Shown here piece by piece: positions 32,713 through 43,903 of a DNA stretch of 64,000 nt (positions are counted from its first letter, which is position 1; each line of letters opens with the position of its first letter). The notes under the pieces are model-generated. The model did no database searches. It was not told the origin of the DNA and saw only the letters and a list, made by a program, of their open reading frames with translations. The DNA comes from Areca catechu. Lineage: Eukaryota; Streptophyta; Magnoliopsida; Arecales; Arecaceae. The translations under genes were made by a program, and so were the position numbers. The DNA lies in NCBI GenBank assembly GCA_021397845.1, contig CM038052.1, positions 138,823,854-138,887,853 on the forward strand. Reading direction: 5' to 3'.

Positions 32713-33142
32713 ATGAAGTTCTCCTTTCAGGATCTGCGTGAGATGTCCCATAAGAGGGGAGCCGCTATGAAGCAGGGAGAGGGACCTAGCACTATGTTCC
32801 ACATGGGAGACGACAACTCCTTCTGGGCCCAGGATGTGGCCCGTCTAGAGAAGGAAGTGCAGACCCTCCATTCTCTACTAAAGGAGGTGAAGACGAGGGC
32901 AATCTCAGTGGGCGCGGCAGTGGAGGAGGCGAAGAAGGAGGCCACGGAGGTCATGACCAGGTTTCTAGGGTCAAGCCTTCTATGATGAGGTTTCTGAAGT
33001 CGTCTTGGATTCCTACTATCAGGGGTTTTGAGAACACAAGGACAAGGCCTTCCGCTATTATAATTTGAAAGGGTTGGAGAACATCCGACCCTCGATCCCA
33101 TATCCCGGACACACAGATGATTCTGACTTCGAAGGAGGATAG
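32713..33142 (+). pseudogene. Antisense ORF of Tat element 2
   Basis: The plus-strand ATG at 32713 opens 90 residues with a coiled coil (VARLEKEVQTLHSLLKEVKT, AAVEEAKKEATEVM). After a frame break near 32970 it continues in another frame with FYDEVSEVVLDSYYQGF, a stop near 33031, and YNLKGLENIRPS to the stop at 33140-33142. The SYYQGF segment corresponds to SYKYGF of Tat element 1 (21348 on). Long T/C tracts downstream look like a 3' untranslated region. The N-terminal half of the family is missing. Confidence 0.65.
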
Positions 33143-33589
33143 GGGTCTAAGGAGGAGGAGGCTAAAAGCAATGCCTCTCTGGATGTCTGGCCCGGGTCTA
33201 CCGCCACCCGTCCATTGGGGAAGGGGCCTGCGACTGCCCCTTAAATTTCTCTCCTTCTCCCCTTCCTTCTTGCCCCCCCCTTTTTTTTATATGATGTAAT
33301 TTTCCTTCCTTTTAAATGAAATGCTTCTGAATGAAGGGACTTGTCTTTGAAATGATATCGGGCATTGGTTCTCGAGTGTAGTCATGGCAAAAGAGTCTAC
33401 CCATTTAGTTTAGCTGGGTTCCCCCCCCCGGAGGGGGCTGATAGAGCTGTCCTGGGGGTACCCCACTGATGCTTAAGTGGGCTTCCAGGCTTGTTTTGAT
33501 ATGTCTTCGAGTCTTTGATAAGATAGATCTTGTGGATGATTCCTTTTCTCTTTAGTTGATTGTAGGGAGATCTTCTTGGATCTTTCCTT
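33143..33589. other. Spacer after the antisense ORF
   Basis: Pyrimidine-rich, with a CCCCCCCTTTTTTTT run near 33275 and a GGGTTCCCCCCCCCGG run near 33420. No protein motif seen. It leads into the tandem-repeat spacer. Confidence 0.4.
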
Positions 33590-33940
33590 CGCGCTCGTCG
33601 ATCATATCGATGGGGCGGCTGGATTAGATGTACCCCAATGTTTTTCAATATTAAGGTAGGTTTTGTTAGGCCCGCCTCGGCGCATCTTTGGATTTCCTAC
33701 AGGGTAGGTTACGTAAACCATTCCCTGCACCTTTGGGTGATCATAAGATGGCCTGGTTGGGCCTTCCTTTTTGTGCTCGTCGGACATGCTGATAAGGTAA
33801 GTGGGTCGGACCCACCTTTGCGCTCAATATCAAGGCAAGTTGCTTAGGTTTGCCTGTTTGGGCCTTCTTCTTGTGCTTGCTGGACATATCAATGAGGTGG
33901 GTGGATCGGACCCACCTTTGCGCTCCCCTCCCCTTCTTGT
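33590..33940 (-). repeat. Degenerate ~100-base tandem repeats in the Tat 3' spacer
   Basis: GTGGGTCGGACCCACCTTTGC occurs at 33801-33821 and, with one change, exactly 100 bases later at 33901. The flanking TTGGGCCTTCTTCTTGTGCT-type and GGACATATCAATGAGG-type words repeat with it. A more diverged unit starts near 33595 (GCTCGTCGATCATATCGATG). Tat elements commonly carry tandem repeats here. Confidence 0.8.
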
Positions 33941-34041
33941 TCAGGTTATCGAGACCATCTTGTATCGTGGAATGGTGACAAGGCAGGTTAACCTGAACCA
34001 TTGTTGGGTAGAATTTCGGTGAAGCATCCCTTGGGGGGGTT

Positions 34042-35110
34042 TTATTGATAATACTTGTGGAGATTCTCTACATTCCAAGGCCGCGACAGCATGATGCCCT
34101 CTAAAGTTTCGAGTCGATACGCCCCCAGGCATATGACTTCTTTGACCCGATAGGGGCCTTCCCAATTAGGAGAGAGTTTGCCTTGGTCCATCGACCTGGA
34201 TACTTCGGCTCTTTGCAGGACCAAATCTTCGGGTGGAAGGTCCGTTCCTTTACCATGGAATTGTAATACTTGGTGACCTTCTGTTGGTATGCCGCCATCC
34301 ATATTTGAGCCTGGATCCTGGTGCCTTGTAGTAGATCCAAGTATGTTCTCCGATGCTCCGAGTTCTCAGGTTCTTGGTATCTGTCGGTCCTCAGGGATTG
34401 CAACATGACTTCTATTGGGAGGACCGCCTCAATGCCGTACACCAGGTTAAATGGAGATTCACAAATAGTAGTTCTAAGGGTCGTTCGATATCCCCAAAGG
34501 ATGTAATTTAGCTTTTCAACCCAGAGTCCCTTGGCATCGTTTAGTCGAGTCTTCAAACCATGAAGGATAGTCTGATTCGTCACTTCGGCATCCACGTTGG
34601 ATTGTGGATGACCGATAGAGTTCAACTTGTGGAGTATATGATACTGGGCACAAAAGTCCCTGAACCTCGAATTATCAAATTGCCTCCTATTGTCAATGAC
34701 TATGGCATGTGGGATCTTGAAGCAGAATATGATAGAATTCTTTATGAACCCTTCGACCTTTGCCTTAGTGATGTGTGCCAGGGGTTCGACCTCGACCCAC
34801 TTGGTGAAGTAGTCGATGGCAACGAGGAGGGATTTCCACTGGCCAGACGCCGGTGGGAATGGGCCAAGGATGTCCATGCCCCGTTGAGCAAAAGTCTAGG
34901 ATGCAACTAAGTGGGTCAGTCGACTTGCGGTGTCCTCTAGACATTAGCATATCTTTGGCACTGTTCATACCTTTGAACGAAGTCTGCAGAGTCCTTCTAG
35001 ATGGTCGGCCAATAGTATCCTTGACGTATTATTTTATATGCCAAGGATCTACCCCCCAAATGGTCTCCGTAGATTCCTTCATGTACTTCTCTCAAGGCAT
35101 AGTCATCATC
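34042..35110 (-). pseudogene. pol: Integrase of Tat element 2
   Basis: Zinc-binding part near 34945-35110 (HEGIYGDHLGGRSLAYKII, then a Cys pair with the first Cys changed to Tyr). The core 34101-34877 has MDILGPFPPASGQWKSLLVA, first Asp in AIDYFTKWVEVEP, second in VIDNRRQFD, and Glu in DAEVTNQ. C-terminal domain 34042-34302: NWEGPYRVKEV, GAYRLETLEG, RPWNVENLHKYY. The core frame is open for 258 residues but the N- and C-terminal parts are in other frames. No chromodomain. Confidence 0.9.
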
Positions 35111-35269
35111 CGATGGTCCGAGGCATTTTAACAGGGGTTAGGTGAAGGACCTTTTGTATAGGGTTCCATCCAAGATAACATACTGAGATGCCATCCATCA
35201 GACCTTCTTGGCCTCCCCTTTGTCTTCCGACAACATGCCTTTATCCAGGAATTAGAGGAAGGGGTCCAT

Positions 35270-35875
35270 CCAACTAGGCTAATTTTTAATCTGGTGAACT
35301 CCTGACGTTCCTTTGGCTATGTTTGGGACTTCGAGATGTTCTACAAAGGTACGGCCGAGGGAGTCTGGATTGGTAGTAGCGATCCTGGAGAGGGCATCAG
35401 CCCAGGTGTTTTTGGACCTTGGCACATGGGTACTGTCAAAAGATTCCAATTGGGAGGATAGGGCTTGCACTTTTTCCAAGTATTGGATCATTATTAGGTC
35501 TCTGGCCTCGAACTCACCTTTAACTTGGTTCACTACCAACTGAGAGTCCAAGAAGACCTGGACCTTTCAAATCCCCAGGCTTTCGGTGATTCAGAGCCCT
35601 GCAAGGAGGGCCTCATATTGGCTTGGTTGTTCGAAGCATGGAAGGAGAAACGGAGTGTGTACTCCACTATATGGCCACCTGGCTTAACTTATATGAGGCC
35701 CGCACCACATCTAGCAGAGTTGGAGGCTCCGTCGATGTGGAGTAGCCAGGCCGACTCCGTGTCTTTTGGGATAGCTCCTTCCTCTTCGTCAGATTGCATA
35801 CCATCTTTGGGCTTCCTGGTGCATTCGGCTATAAAGTCTGATAGTACTTGTGCCTTCATCGCCGATCTGGGCTAG
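35270..35875 (-). pseudogene. pol: Second (archaeal-type) RNase H of Tat element 2
   Basis: 35279-35551 reads MDSQLVVNQVKGEFEARD, a YLEKVQAL helix and IPRSKN-like VPRSKNTWADALSRIA, the end of the extra RNase H that only Tat-lineage elements carry. Its first half (about 35560-35860) is frameshifted and includes a YEALLAGL-type segment. It would help remove RNA during reverse transcription. Confidence 0.85.
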
Positions 35876-37280
35876 AAGCTGATGTTGAATTTGCTCAGCT
35901 TTACGGTCCAATTGGCTATCCTTCTGGAGGTATCAGGGCAATGGAGGATGGCCTTGAGGGGTTGGTCTGTCTGAACCGTGTTGGTGTGTGCCTGGAAATA
36001 GGGCCGCAGTCGCTTTGCCGCAATCACTAGCGAGTATATAAGCTTTTGTATCTTTGGGTATCTCGTCTCAGCATTGTGCAAGACCTTGTTAATATAGTAG
36101 ACCAGCTTTTGGAGATTGTCTTTCTCATTTCGGACGAGAACTGAGCTGATGGCCTCATCCGAAGCAAAGAGGTATAGACTGAGAGTCTCGCCTTCTTGGG
36201 GTTTTAAGAGTAGTGGTGCAGTCTCCAAGTACCTCTTCAACTCTTCAAGAGCGAGATGGCAGTCTTCGGTCCATTCAAAGTCTCGAGATTGTCTAAGCAC
36301 TATGAAGAAAGGGAGGCATTTCTCGATCGACCGAAAAATGAATCGACTTAGGGAGGCGACCTTCCCTATTAGCCGTTGTACCTCCTTCTTGCAGGAAGGA
36401 TGCCTCATGTTCCGGATGGCTTCAATTTTTTCAAGGTTGGCTTCAATTCCTTAGTTGGTAACAAGGTACCCTAAGAATTTGCCCGATGTCACTCCGAAAG
36501 CACACTTCGTCGAATTCAGCTTCATTCGATGACGTCGTAGGGCATCAAATGCTTCTTGTAGGTCCTCGATATGGTTTGGCTTAAAAAGGCTCTTCATAAT
36601 CTTGTTGTCGACATATGCCTCCATGTTCCTTCCTCGTTGTCCTCAAATACCTTGCTGATCAACCTTTAAAATGTTGCCCCGACATTCTTCAGTCCGAATG
36701 GCATCATTCTATAGTAGTAGAGGCCCTTCTCGGTGATGAAAGCCATCTTCTCCTCATCTTGGGGGTCCATCCTTATCTGGTTGTACCCAGAGAAGGTGTC
36801 CATGAAGCTAAATAGTTGGGGGCCTGTGATGGCGTCGACCAATTGGTCGATCTTCGGTAAAGAAAAGCTATCTTTCGGGAATGCTTTGTTGAGGTTTGTG
36901 TAATCAATATAGATCCTCCATTTTTTACTAGCTTTCCTTACCATCACCACATTTGCCAGCCATTCGAGATAATGTGTCTCCCGGATAAACCCATCTTTAA
37001 GGAGTTTGTTTACCTCTTCGTCTATTGCCTTTTGCCTCTTAGGGGCAAAGCTCCTCTTCTTCTATCCAGGCCTATAACCGGGGATGGCCTCTAACCGATG
37101 GGTGATTACTTTAGTCGGAATCCCAAGCATGTCCGAGACTGACCAGGTGAAGACATCGGCATTATTTTTGAGGAAGTGGATTAGCTCCACCCTTGTCGCC
37201 TCATCAAGTAGAGTCCCAATTTGCACAACTTTGGAGGGGTCTTCTTCAGTTAGTTGTATCGGCACGATTCTTTCCATCGG
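35872..37280 (-). pseudogene. pol: RT and first RNase H of Tat element 2, catalytic YVDN
   Basis: N-terminal RT at 37062-37277 (ERIVPIQLTEEDPSKVVQIG, FTWSVSDMLGI). Palm at 36666-36950 (VMVRKASKKWRIYIDYTNLN, PKIDQLVDAITG, FMDTFSGYNQIRMD, MMPFGLKN). The catalytic box at 36604-36615 reads YVDN instead of the usual YVDD. RNase H at 35872-36408 has RLIGKVASLSRFI, LFASDEAISSVLVR, YPKIQKLIYSLVIAA. Stops lie between blocks. Confidence 0.9.
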
Positions 37281-37860
37281 CTCCCCACAGTCTTTGGATG
37301 GTTCCCTCGGATCGAGTTGATCAGGAGTTGGGGAGTCGACCGATTATTTGTCCTGGATCATTAGGTACTACCATGCAGCCCTTTGGTTGCCTTTCGCTTC
37401 CCTACTCCTCTCGTGGAGGGAAACCGGACTTGGAGATAGTAGGTTGACACTATGGTCCGAATTTGTTTAAGGCGGGCCTCCCCAAAATCATATTGTACGT
37501 TGAAGGAGTTCGGACCATCGTGAAATTGACGGGGAGCATTTTTTGCCAAGGTTCGGTGCCAAGGGATACGGGCAGCATTACTTCACCCTCGACCTTAACC
37601 TGGTTCCCCCTGAACCCCATCAGTGGTAGAGGAGACCTCTGTAATTTATTGTTAGGTAAGCACATCCGAGAGAATAAGTCATAGAGCAAGACATATGTAG
37701 AGCTTCCATTATCAATCAGGATATGCCTTGCATCATAGTTGGCCACAACGACCAATATTACAACTGGGTCGTCATGTGGATGCTGAACTCCCACAAGGTC
37801 ATCATCGAAGAAGAATATAGAGTTGTCCTTGAGCCGCTTCGGGGTATCGTCTTCAGCGTT
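37281..37860 (-). pseudogene. pol: Protease of Tat element 2
   Basis: 37450-37794 is an open 114-residue piece: HPHDDPVVILVVVANYDARH, the active site LIDNGSS, then LPLMGFRGNQVKVEGEVMLPV and ILGRPALNKF. IDNGSS in place of DTGS is usual in this lineage. The upstream end merges with the gag tail near 37860. Confidence 0.88.
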
Positions 37861-37944
37861 CCACTAGTTGGTTGGCCGATGTAGCATTCCCACCCTTCCA
37901 TTAGTGGGTATTTGATTAGGTAGCTCGACTTCTTCGGGGGCCCT

Positions 37945-39395
37945 CTAGGGGGCCGTGGCCTCAGGCTTAGGTTCTGGGCATCTGATGTACCACCCTAAGT
38001 AGCCTCTTTTGATCAGATCTTCAATAGCATCCTTGAGTTGGATGCAGTCCTCAGTGTTGTGGCCGTGGTCCCGGTGGAATCGACTATATTTGTTCTTGTT
38101 CCTTGCGGAAGAGGACGCCTTCATGGGATGCGGCCGTTGGAGATAGCTTTCTTTTTCTATCTCCATCAGGATCCTCTCGCTTGGGAGATTGAGGGGGGTG
38201 TAAGAGTTGAATTTCGTGCTCGGAGCTCTGGGCTTGGGACTTCGCCTCCGTGCGGAGATGTTGTTGTTGTTGAGGATTGGGGGGTCTTGCCCCCTATTGC
38301 TTTTCTTCTTCGGGATGGGTTTCCCTTCAGCAAGCCTATGATTCGTCGCCTATTCCTCAGCGTTGGCATATTTCTGGGCTCTTGATAAAAGCTTAGAATA
38401 GCTTGTGGGGAATCTCTTGTCAAGGGAGAAAGTGTGCCGGGATGATCAAAGCCCCTTCTTCAGAGTGGACATGGATACATGTTCGTTGAGGTCCAAGATC
38501 TCAAGGGTAGCTGAGTTGAACCTAGAGATGTAGTCTCGGAGGCTCTCTCCTTTTTTTTTGATGGAGGAGGAATAAAGCATCCATATTCTAGGGGGTCTTC
38601 TGGCAGGTCATGAAATGTGAGATTAATAGTTTTTCCAATTTAGGAAAGGAGTCGATGGTACCTAGGCATATACTCGAATGCTATATTCGAGCTTCCTTCT
38701 TTAGCATGGCAGGAAAGGCGAGGTAGTGCAACACGTTAGAGACCTCTTAAATCATCATATGGGCCTTGAAGCTGCCCAGGTGATCAAGTGGATCGATGGT
38801 GCCATCATAGAGTTACATTTGGGGGACCCTAAAGTGACGAGGGACGGCTTCGGCCATGATGCGGTGAGTGAACGGGGAATGGGGATCGTATGCGGTGATC
38901 TCGTCGTCCCTCCTCTGGTCACGAAGCTTCGCAACCTGTGACTCAAAAGCCTTGAACTTTTCCTTGCAGTCGGGGTGAGCTTCCTTTGGCACCTCTCTCT
39001 CGGGAGTGGAATCCATGGAGAAGATAGAGGGGATCGTCTAGATCTTTTCCCCCTTTGTGGTATGTTGGCCGGCTTCGAGTGTCGTGAGCTTCGACCCTCC
39101 AGGGAAGTTGCCCTTCGGGAGAAGGTAGGACAGACCGATGATGCTGGTCTCCACTCCCCTGAAATTGATGACTACGTCTAGAAGTGGTTGGTAGATGCCC
39201 AATCTGAAGGGCTACATCCTGGAAATTCTGAACCATAGTCATCAGGGTATCGACTCGGTTCAGAAGGGCTTCGAATTGTTGCTGTCCGACCATCAACATG
39301 GGGGTCGGGATGTTATCATCTACCGGGGGGGTCGTTCCTCTACGAGGAAGGATGACTCCTACTTGCTGAGACATTCTGCTTCTTCCTTTCACCAT
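37945..39395 (-). pseudogene. gag: Gag of Tat element 2
   Basis: The start at 39395 gives MVKGRSRMSQQ. A glutamine-rich helix (FEALLNRVDTLMTMVQNFQD) and a charged linker follow (38813-39016). The gag core is at about 38480-38800 (LISHFMTC, ESLRDYISRFNSATLEI). A lineage-typical knuckle follows at 37945-38166 (FHRDHGHNTEDC, LKDAIEDLIKRGYL) whose first Cys is Ser. Four or more frame breaks. Spliced-out or alternative starts cannot be judged. Confidence 0.83.
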
Positions 39396-39529
39396 TGTGG
39401 CTTCCCTTCACTTATTTTTCATGAAGAGGGGGCTTCTGGTGAATAGTCGGTTTGGGTCAACGCAGATTACTAAGTCCAATCTTTATCTTTATCAAAATAC
39501 CCCACTCTCCCCTACCTCGTGTGTCAGTT
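39396..39529 (-). promoter_or_regulatory. Short leader and probable primer site of Tat element 2
   Basis: On the minus strand the LTR end CCAACA is followed by AACTGACACACGAGGTAGGGG, the likely primer site, not of the tRNA-Met type. It looks CpG-decayed, so the tRNA cannot be named. About 115 further bases lead to the gag ATG. Confidence 0.45.
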
Positions 39530-40687
39530 TGTTGGCGTAGAACCTCCGCTAGACTGGGCTGAGTTGCTGAACCGCTGGTCTGCTCCTCTTGGCGCCTGCA
39601 AAACATGTCCCTTGACCAGATTCTCTCAGGTGGGGGACACTCCGATGCCTATGTCAGGAAGAGGTTCCAGCAACATAAAGAAAAGTTCTCTGAGAAGGCA
39701 GGAAGATAGCAAGAGTGTTGTCATGTCCAACTCACCTTGAGTGTCCCCTCTTACCAGTATTTTAATAGCTGGGCAATGGCCTAGGTTGGGCTTAACTTGC
39801 CCCTAGTTAGCATGCGGTTGGTTAACCTTGCCCCATGTACAATGGGGGGCAGTTTTCATTTGCCCAGGGAAGGTTGTCGCTCTATTACGGCCATTCCAAA
39901 ATTATCGAAGAGTGGGGTTGCCGATCGTGCAGCCAGCCCGAAATGGTTGGGGTTTGGGATGGCAGTTACGCTTCAGGCCGTAATAGCCATCCCCTCATTT
40001 AGGGGTTTGTGGTAGATTGGAGATTTGTCTCCGACCTTCTTCTTCTTGGATTTCTTTTGGTTAGTCATCTTCAGACTTTGTTGGTTGTATTAACTTCAGA
40101 CTTCTTCAGGTCAGTCTTCTTTGGACTTCGTTGGTGGAGCTAACTTCAGACTTCTTTGACGAAGATGATCGATCGGATGGTGGACGTTGGGGATTTGGAG
40201 GGGTAGTCTTCAGACCCCAAGTCTTCGGTTGTCTGAAGACTGGTTTGGAGGGAGGCATTATAGCACTCCTGGGTCGTCGTTGGTTCTTTCGGTGCGGGCG
40301 GCCAGCCTGGGGAGGAACCGGACCGGATCCTGTGCCGGAAATAGCTTTAGTTGAGCTGGTGTCCCCCAACACCAAACATTCCAGATTTGATATGGATGTG
40401 AAACTACCACTCTTGGGACCTCCAACTAGTGAGGATTCAACCCTCCAAATTTCTTGGTTGAACTCCAAAAGGGTAAAGAGAGGGATGACTCCAAAGATGC
40501 TAGGCACTGGGTTGCTTACTTGGACTAGGAAACCATGACAATCTTCTTCCAACGCCCAGCAATCTAATCAGATCTCTTCCAGATCTAATCCCCTCTAAAT
40601 AGGACCTAGAACCAACCTTGAAGAGGCCTAAGATCACCATGTTTTATGGGAATAGAATTTGCAAATGGGCGGCACAAGAATCGCTTG
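39530..40687 (-). repeat. 5' LTR of Tat element 2 (right boundary uncertain)
   Basis: In plus orientation it starts TGTTGGCGTAG at 39530. It contains a block (39600-39760) of the GGTGGGGGACACTCCGATGCC type seen in plant Tat LTRs. Other features are an 11-base inverted repeat CTATTACGGCC (39882-39892 and 39976-39986) and several CTTCAGACTTCTT words (40030-40240). Overlapping open frames of about 140 codons on both strands at 40106-40552 have no motif I recognise. The copia LTR begins at 40688, so the true right end could be earlier. Confidence 0.55.
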
Positions 40688-40693
40688 TGTTAG

Positions 40694-40739
40694 GAATTCC
40701 TACTTCGACAAGAGTCGAATTCCTACTTCGACAAGAGTC
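40694..40739 (+). repeat. Perfect 23-base tandem duplication at the copia LTR tip
   Basis: GAATTCCTACTTCGACAAGA plus GTC occurs twice head to tail without mismatch, six bases inside the LTR terminus. Confidence 0.92.
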
Positions 40740-40904
40740 CCTAGGTGCTAATAAATTTTTCCCATCTTGGGTATCGTAGCTTGGATGATGATATTACCCT
40801 GATAGAGAGCAACAACCAGAGAGGAAGAGAGGGAGGAAGAAGATGAATATTAGGGAGAAAAGGTTATTTCACGATCACAGCTCCAATCAGCTCCATATAC
40901 AAAA

Positions 40905-40914
40905 TATATATATA
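40905..40914 (-). promoter_or_regulatory. TATA box of the copia 1 LTR
   Basis: Ten-base alternating TA on both strands, followed on the minus strand by GTATATGGAGC. Typical LTR promoter position. Confidence 0.5.
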
Positions 40915-41229
40915 CTAGGTCACCATGAACTAACCCTAAAACATCAATAGGCCAACTTAATACATAATTGAGTTTCCCAAGCCCAAGTACACCCTTGACT
41001 CAGCCCAATCACAAATACCTAGGACTCAAAATTAGCCCAATATAAGTGGCCCCTTGAGGCCCAAGTCCCCTGAACCTCAAGATAGAAAGGCTAACAACCT
41101 TTCATCCTAGGTCCCAAACCAGCCCTAAGAATTCCATGATAGCATAGATGATCATTGGACCATGGCGTTAGCCTTGGTCCGCTAAGCCTTGGAAGCACCA
41201 CATAAGACCCACCAATCTCCACCTTGGTG

Positions 41230-42120
41230 CTTTAAGGCTTTAACCAATTCCATCTTGTTTACAAGCTGCATCAATGCCACACACTTGTGATAGCTATCAT
41301 GCGGTAGAACCTTTGTCAGTGCATCTGCTAGATTATCCTTGGTGTGTACCTTTATCAGCTCCACCTTGCCATCCTCCAACAAACTCTCTGATTGGATGGT
41401 ATCTGATATTGATGTGCTTGGTTTGAGCATGATAAACAGAGTTCTATGCAAGTAGAAGTGCACTATGGCTACGTAATGCACCCTAATAGCCTCCTATTCG
41501 AGGGCCATCTCCAACGCTAAGCCCTTAAGCCATAGGGCCTCCTTTGCCATCATTGTAACAATAATGTACTCCACCTCCATGGTTGATAAAGTTGTAATGG
41601 AAAGTAAGCATGATCTCCATGAAATGGGACCTCCATACAAGCTAAAAATAAAACCTATTGTCGAGCGACAGGTGCCCACATCGCCACCAAAATCTATATC
41701 CATGAACACTCTTATCAGCCCTTGAGCCTCCTTGGATGTGTTGGAGAGTCTCTCAGTACCTCCTTGCTATCTGTAGTAGATGCCAACTCTAACTATGCCC
41801 ACCAAGTACCTAAAGACTCCCTTCAATGCTTGCCAATGCCCCCTACTAGGCTGTGCCATGAACTTGCTAACCTGACTCACTGCATGGGTGATATCCAGCA
41901 TACAACAAACTATGATGTACAAGAGACACCTACACCAGAGGCATATAGCACCTTCTCCATCTCCTAAACCTCAACCTCAGGCTGTGGTGCCATGGTCTTC
42001 ATAGTTTGAAGTGTCCAGTAATAGGTAGTTCTATTGATTTTGCTTCCTTCATCCCATATTTCTCCATAACCTTCTTTATATAACCACCCTGAGATAAATG
42101 CAGCACTTTTTGGCTCAGTC
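41230..42120 (-). pseudogene. pol: RNase H and late RT of copia element 1
   Basis: 41182-41481 carries LLEDGKVELIKVHTKDNLAD and ALTKVLP, the end of copia RNase H. 41494-41709 carries DIDFGGDVGTCRSTIGFIF, GGPISWRSCL and STMEVEYI, its beginning. Nearer 42120 is the RT-RNase H connection (LSQKVLHLSQGGYIKKV). Several stops. P2 is inserted at the 42120 end. Confidence 0.88.
42116..42120 (+). repeat. Left target-site duplication of P2 (CAGTC)
   Basis: Repeated at 49124-49128. Confidence 0.92.
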
Positions 42121-43903
42121 TGGTGCGGGCACCAGACTCAGAAGAAGACTTCAGAGAGTCCATCTGGATCTCTGATTAACCTTGCCCGAAGAATTAGAGT
42201 TTTTGGCTTGTAATAAGGGTTGACTGATCAAACTCAATTTTAGTTTGAGTCTGTATTACCTACATTTTTATTTTGTTGAGTCATGTTGAATCAGTAGTGG
42301 ACTAGGGCTTCAACCTGGGTTGTTACATTTTCTCCCAAGGCCAAGCAAGTGGGCGCCACACTCCCAGCCACACTCCCAGCCATACGCTTGAGTCCAGGGG
42401 GCGCCACATCTCCGTCCAGCAGGCTTTGGTCCCCACACCACAGATAGCAGCTCCCCTCGTTCATGCGCCAATTGAGGAGAAATCCACCAGGGGTCCACAA
42501 AATCAAGGGGGCGGTCAAGACTTCCAAAAGAACCAAACTATGAAAGGGAAGAAATTCTCTTGGGGAGAGATTCAAGGAGGTGCCATTCCTGCCAGAAATA
42601 CTCAAACAAAGTTAGAAGGATCCATAACTTGGCGGAGAAAGAAAAGGAGGTATCCAAAAAAGGGTGAGCCATGGAAGGAAGGGGATTTCTCTTGAAAAGC
42701 AAGGTTGGGAGGCGCCCTAATCATTCCAACTAAAGCCAGATATAAAAGGCAACAAATTTTCTCTTGGAGGGCAAGGTTAAGAGGCGACCCAAACCTTCCA
42801 GATAAGGCCAAGCATAGAAGAAAAAAAATATTTTCTTGGAGGTCAAGACAAGGAGGCCGCCACCACTTTCCTTTTGAAGCTTCAATCAACTTTGGAATTA
42901 ATTGGCCGGCCATATGAGTAGGGATTGATATCATAATTTGAAGATCCCCTCCTTTAGTCCCACATGGGAAGAGTGTAAACCCTACTCTCTGTAATGGCCT
43001 ATAAATTAAACCCCCATGTAGGTTTGAAAAGAATTAGATGAATGAAGCCAATTTTTTGTGAGCAAATTTGTGTTTTCTCTCTTCGTACTTGCATCCAGGT
43101 GTTGAGCTTCCGTGAGGGAGTAAATCCGGGTTCCCAGGAACCTTGAGGAGGTGTGAGATCTCCAAAACCCAAACCCTAGGTTAGCCACTCCACTCCCAAA
43201 CCCTAGCCGCCATCACCCTTCTCTTTCACCAAGCCCTAGTCTATTCCACTTCTCACGGCCACCCTCTCCAAGTCCAGGCCGGCCACCAGCATCCAGCTCC
43301 AGGTCCAGATACTTCAGATCTACAGCAGTTCTAAGAGGAAGTCAGATCGGCCTCCAGGAGAATCCTGATTTCAGCAACATTGGCTTTCAAGGTCTTCAAC
43401 CTGGTAAAATCTTTTCTGAGTTTCTGAATTCCATCATTTGTTCCTCTTCTTTCCCAGATCTTGAGTCCAGAGAAGCCGACCAAACCACGAGAGACCAGTA
43501 TTAGAGGATCCATTGCGAAGATAGCCGACTCCGAGGATCCCACAATCTGCTCGAGAGAGTTCTTCACCAAAATCCTGAGAAGATCACTGTCTGGTTAGTA
43601 AACCATCTCTCCTCTCTATTTCTGTTCTGTTGAAAGTTCAGAGCGAAACCCTAGGTCTGGAAGTTTCTCAACCCCCAGCGATCGTTACTTCTGAACTACT
43701 CTGATAATTTAGTTTCTTCTAAACTGTGCTTTCAATCCTTACCTAGTTTCCTTCAACGTAGTTTAGCTTTACTTTGAGTCGAAGCCAATTCTGAAATATA
43801 TAAAAAAAAACAAAAAAAAATTAATCTTAATTTTACTTCCACATACACTTCTTTGTTCTTTGTTCTGCATCATTTTTGGTATCAGAGCATTCGTTCTGCA
43901 TCA
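42121..43903 (+). repeat. 5' LTR of P2
   Basis: Runs from TGGTGCGGGCACCAGACTC to TTCTGCATCA, 1783 bases. A TATA box is at 43000-43007. The tip contains an internal primer-site copy (43877-43888), present also in the 3' LTR (49097-49108), so it is part of the LTR. Compared with the 3' LTR there are many one-base indels in short homopolymers. Confidence 0.92.
43000..43007 (+). promoter_or_regulatory. TATA box of the 5' LTR of P2
   Basis: GGCCTATAAATTAAACCCCC, repeated in the 3' LTR at 48217-48224. The likely promoter of the genomic RNA, about 900 bases upstream of the primer site. Confidence 0.65.

Larger units (their letters stand above)
32532..40687 (-). mobile_element. Tat-lineage Ty3/gypsy element 2, minus strand, 3' LTR missing
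   Basis: Read right to left: LTR (from 39530), leader, gag (39395-37945), protease, RT, RNase H, a second archaeal-type RNase H, integrase ending without a chromodomain, a tandem-repeat spacer, and a plus-strand (antisense) ORF. The second RNase H after the first is the hallmark of the Tat lineage, and antisense ORFs and 3' tandem repeats are known in it. The left end stops at LTR D2 without a 3' LTR. Right LTR boundary uncertain. Confidence 0.85.
40688..41213 (-). repeat. 3' LTR of copia element 1
   Basis: In plus orientation it starts TGTTAGGAATTCC and ends near CCCACCA (41213), next to the minus-strand purine tract AAGGTGGAGAT. A TATATATATA box is at 40905-40914. A 23-base unit is tandemly repeated at 40694-40716 and 40717-40739. 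The exact right end is uncertain by a few bases. Confidence 0.75.

Noticed and set aside
40106..40552. Opposed open frames of 135 and 148 codons
   Set aside because: Both strands are open, no recognisable domain, and the region lies in the probable Tat LTR. Mentioned under that LTR only.
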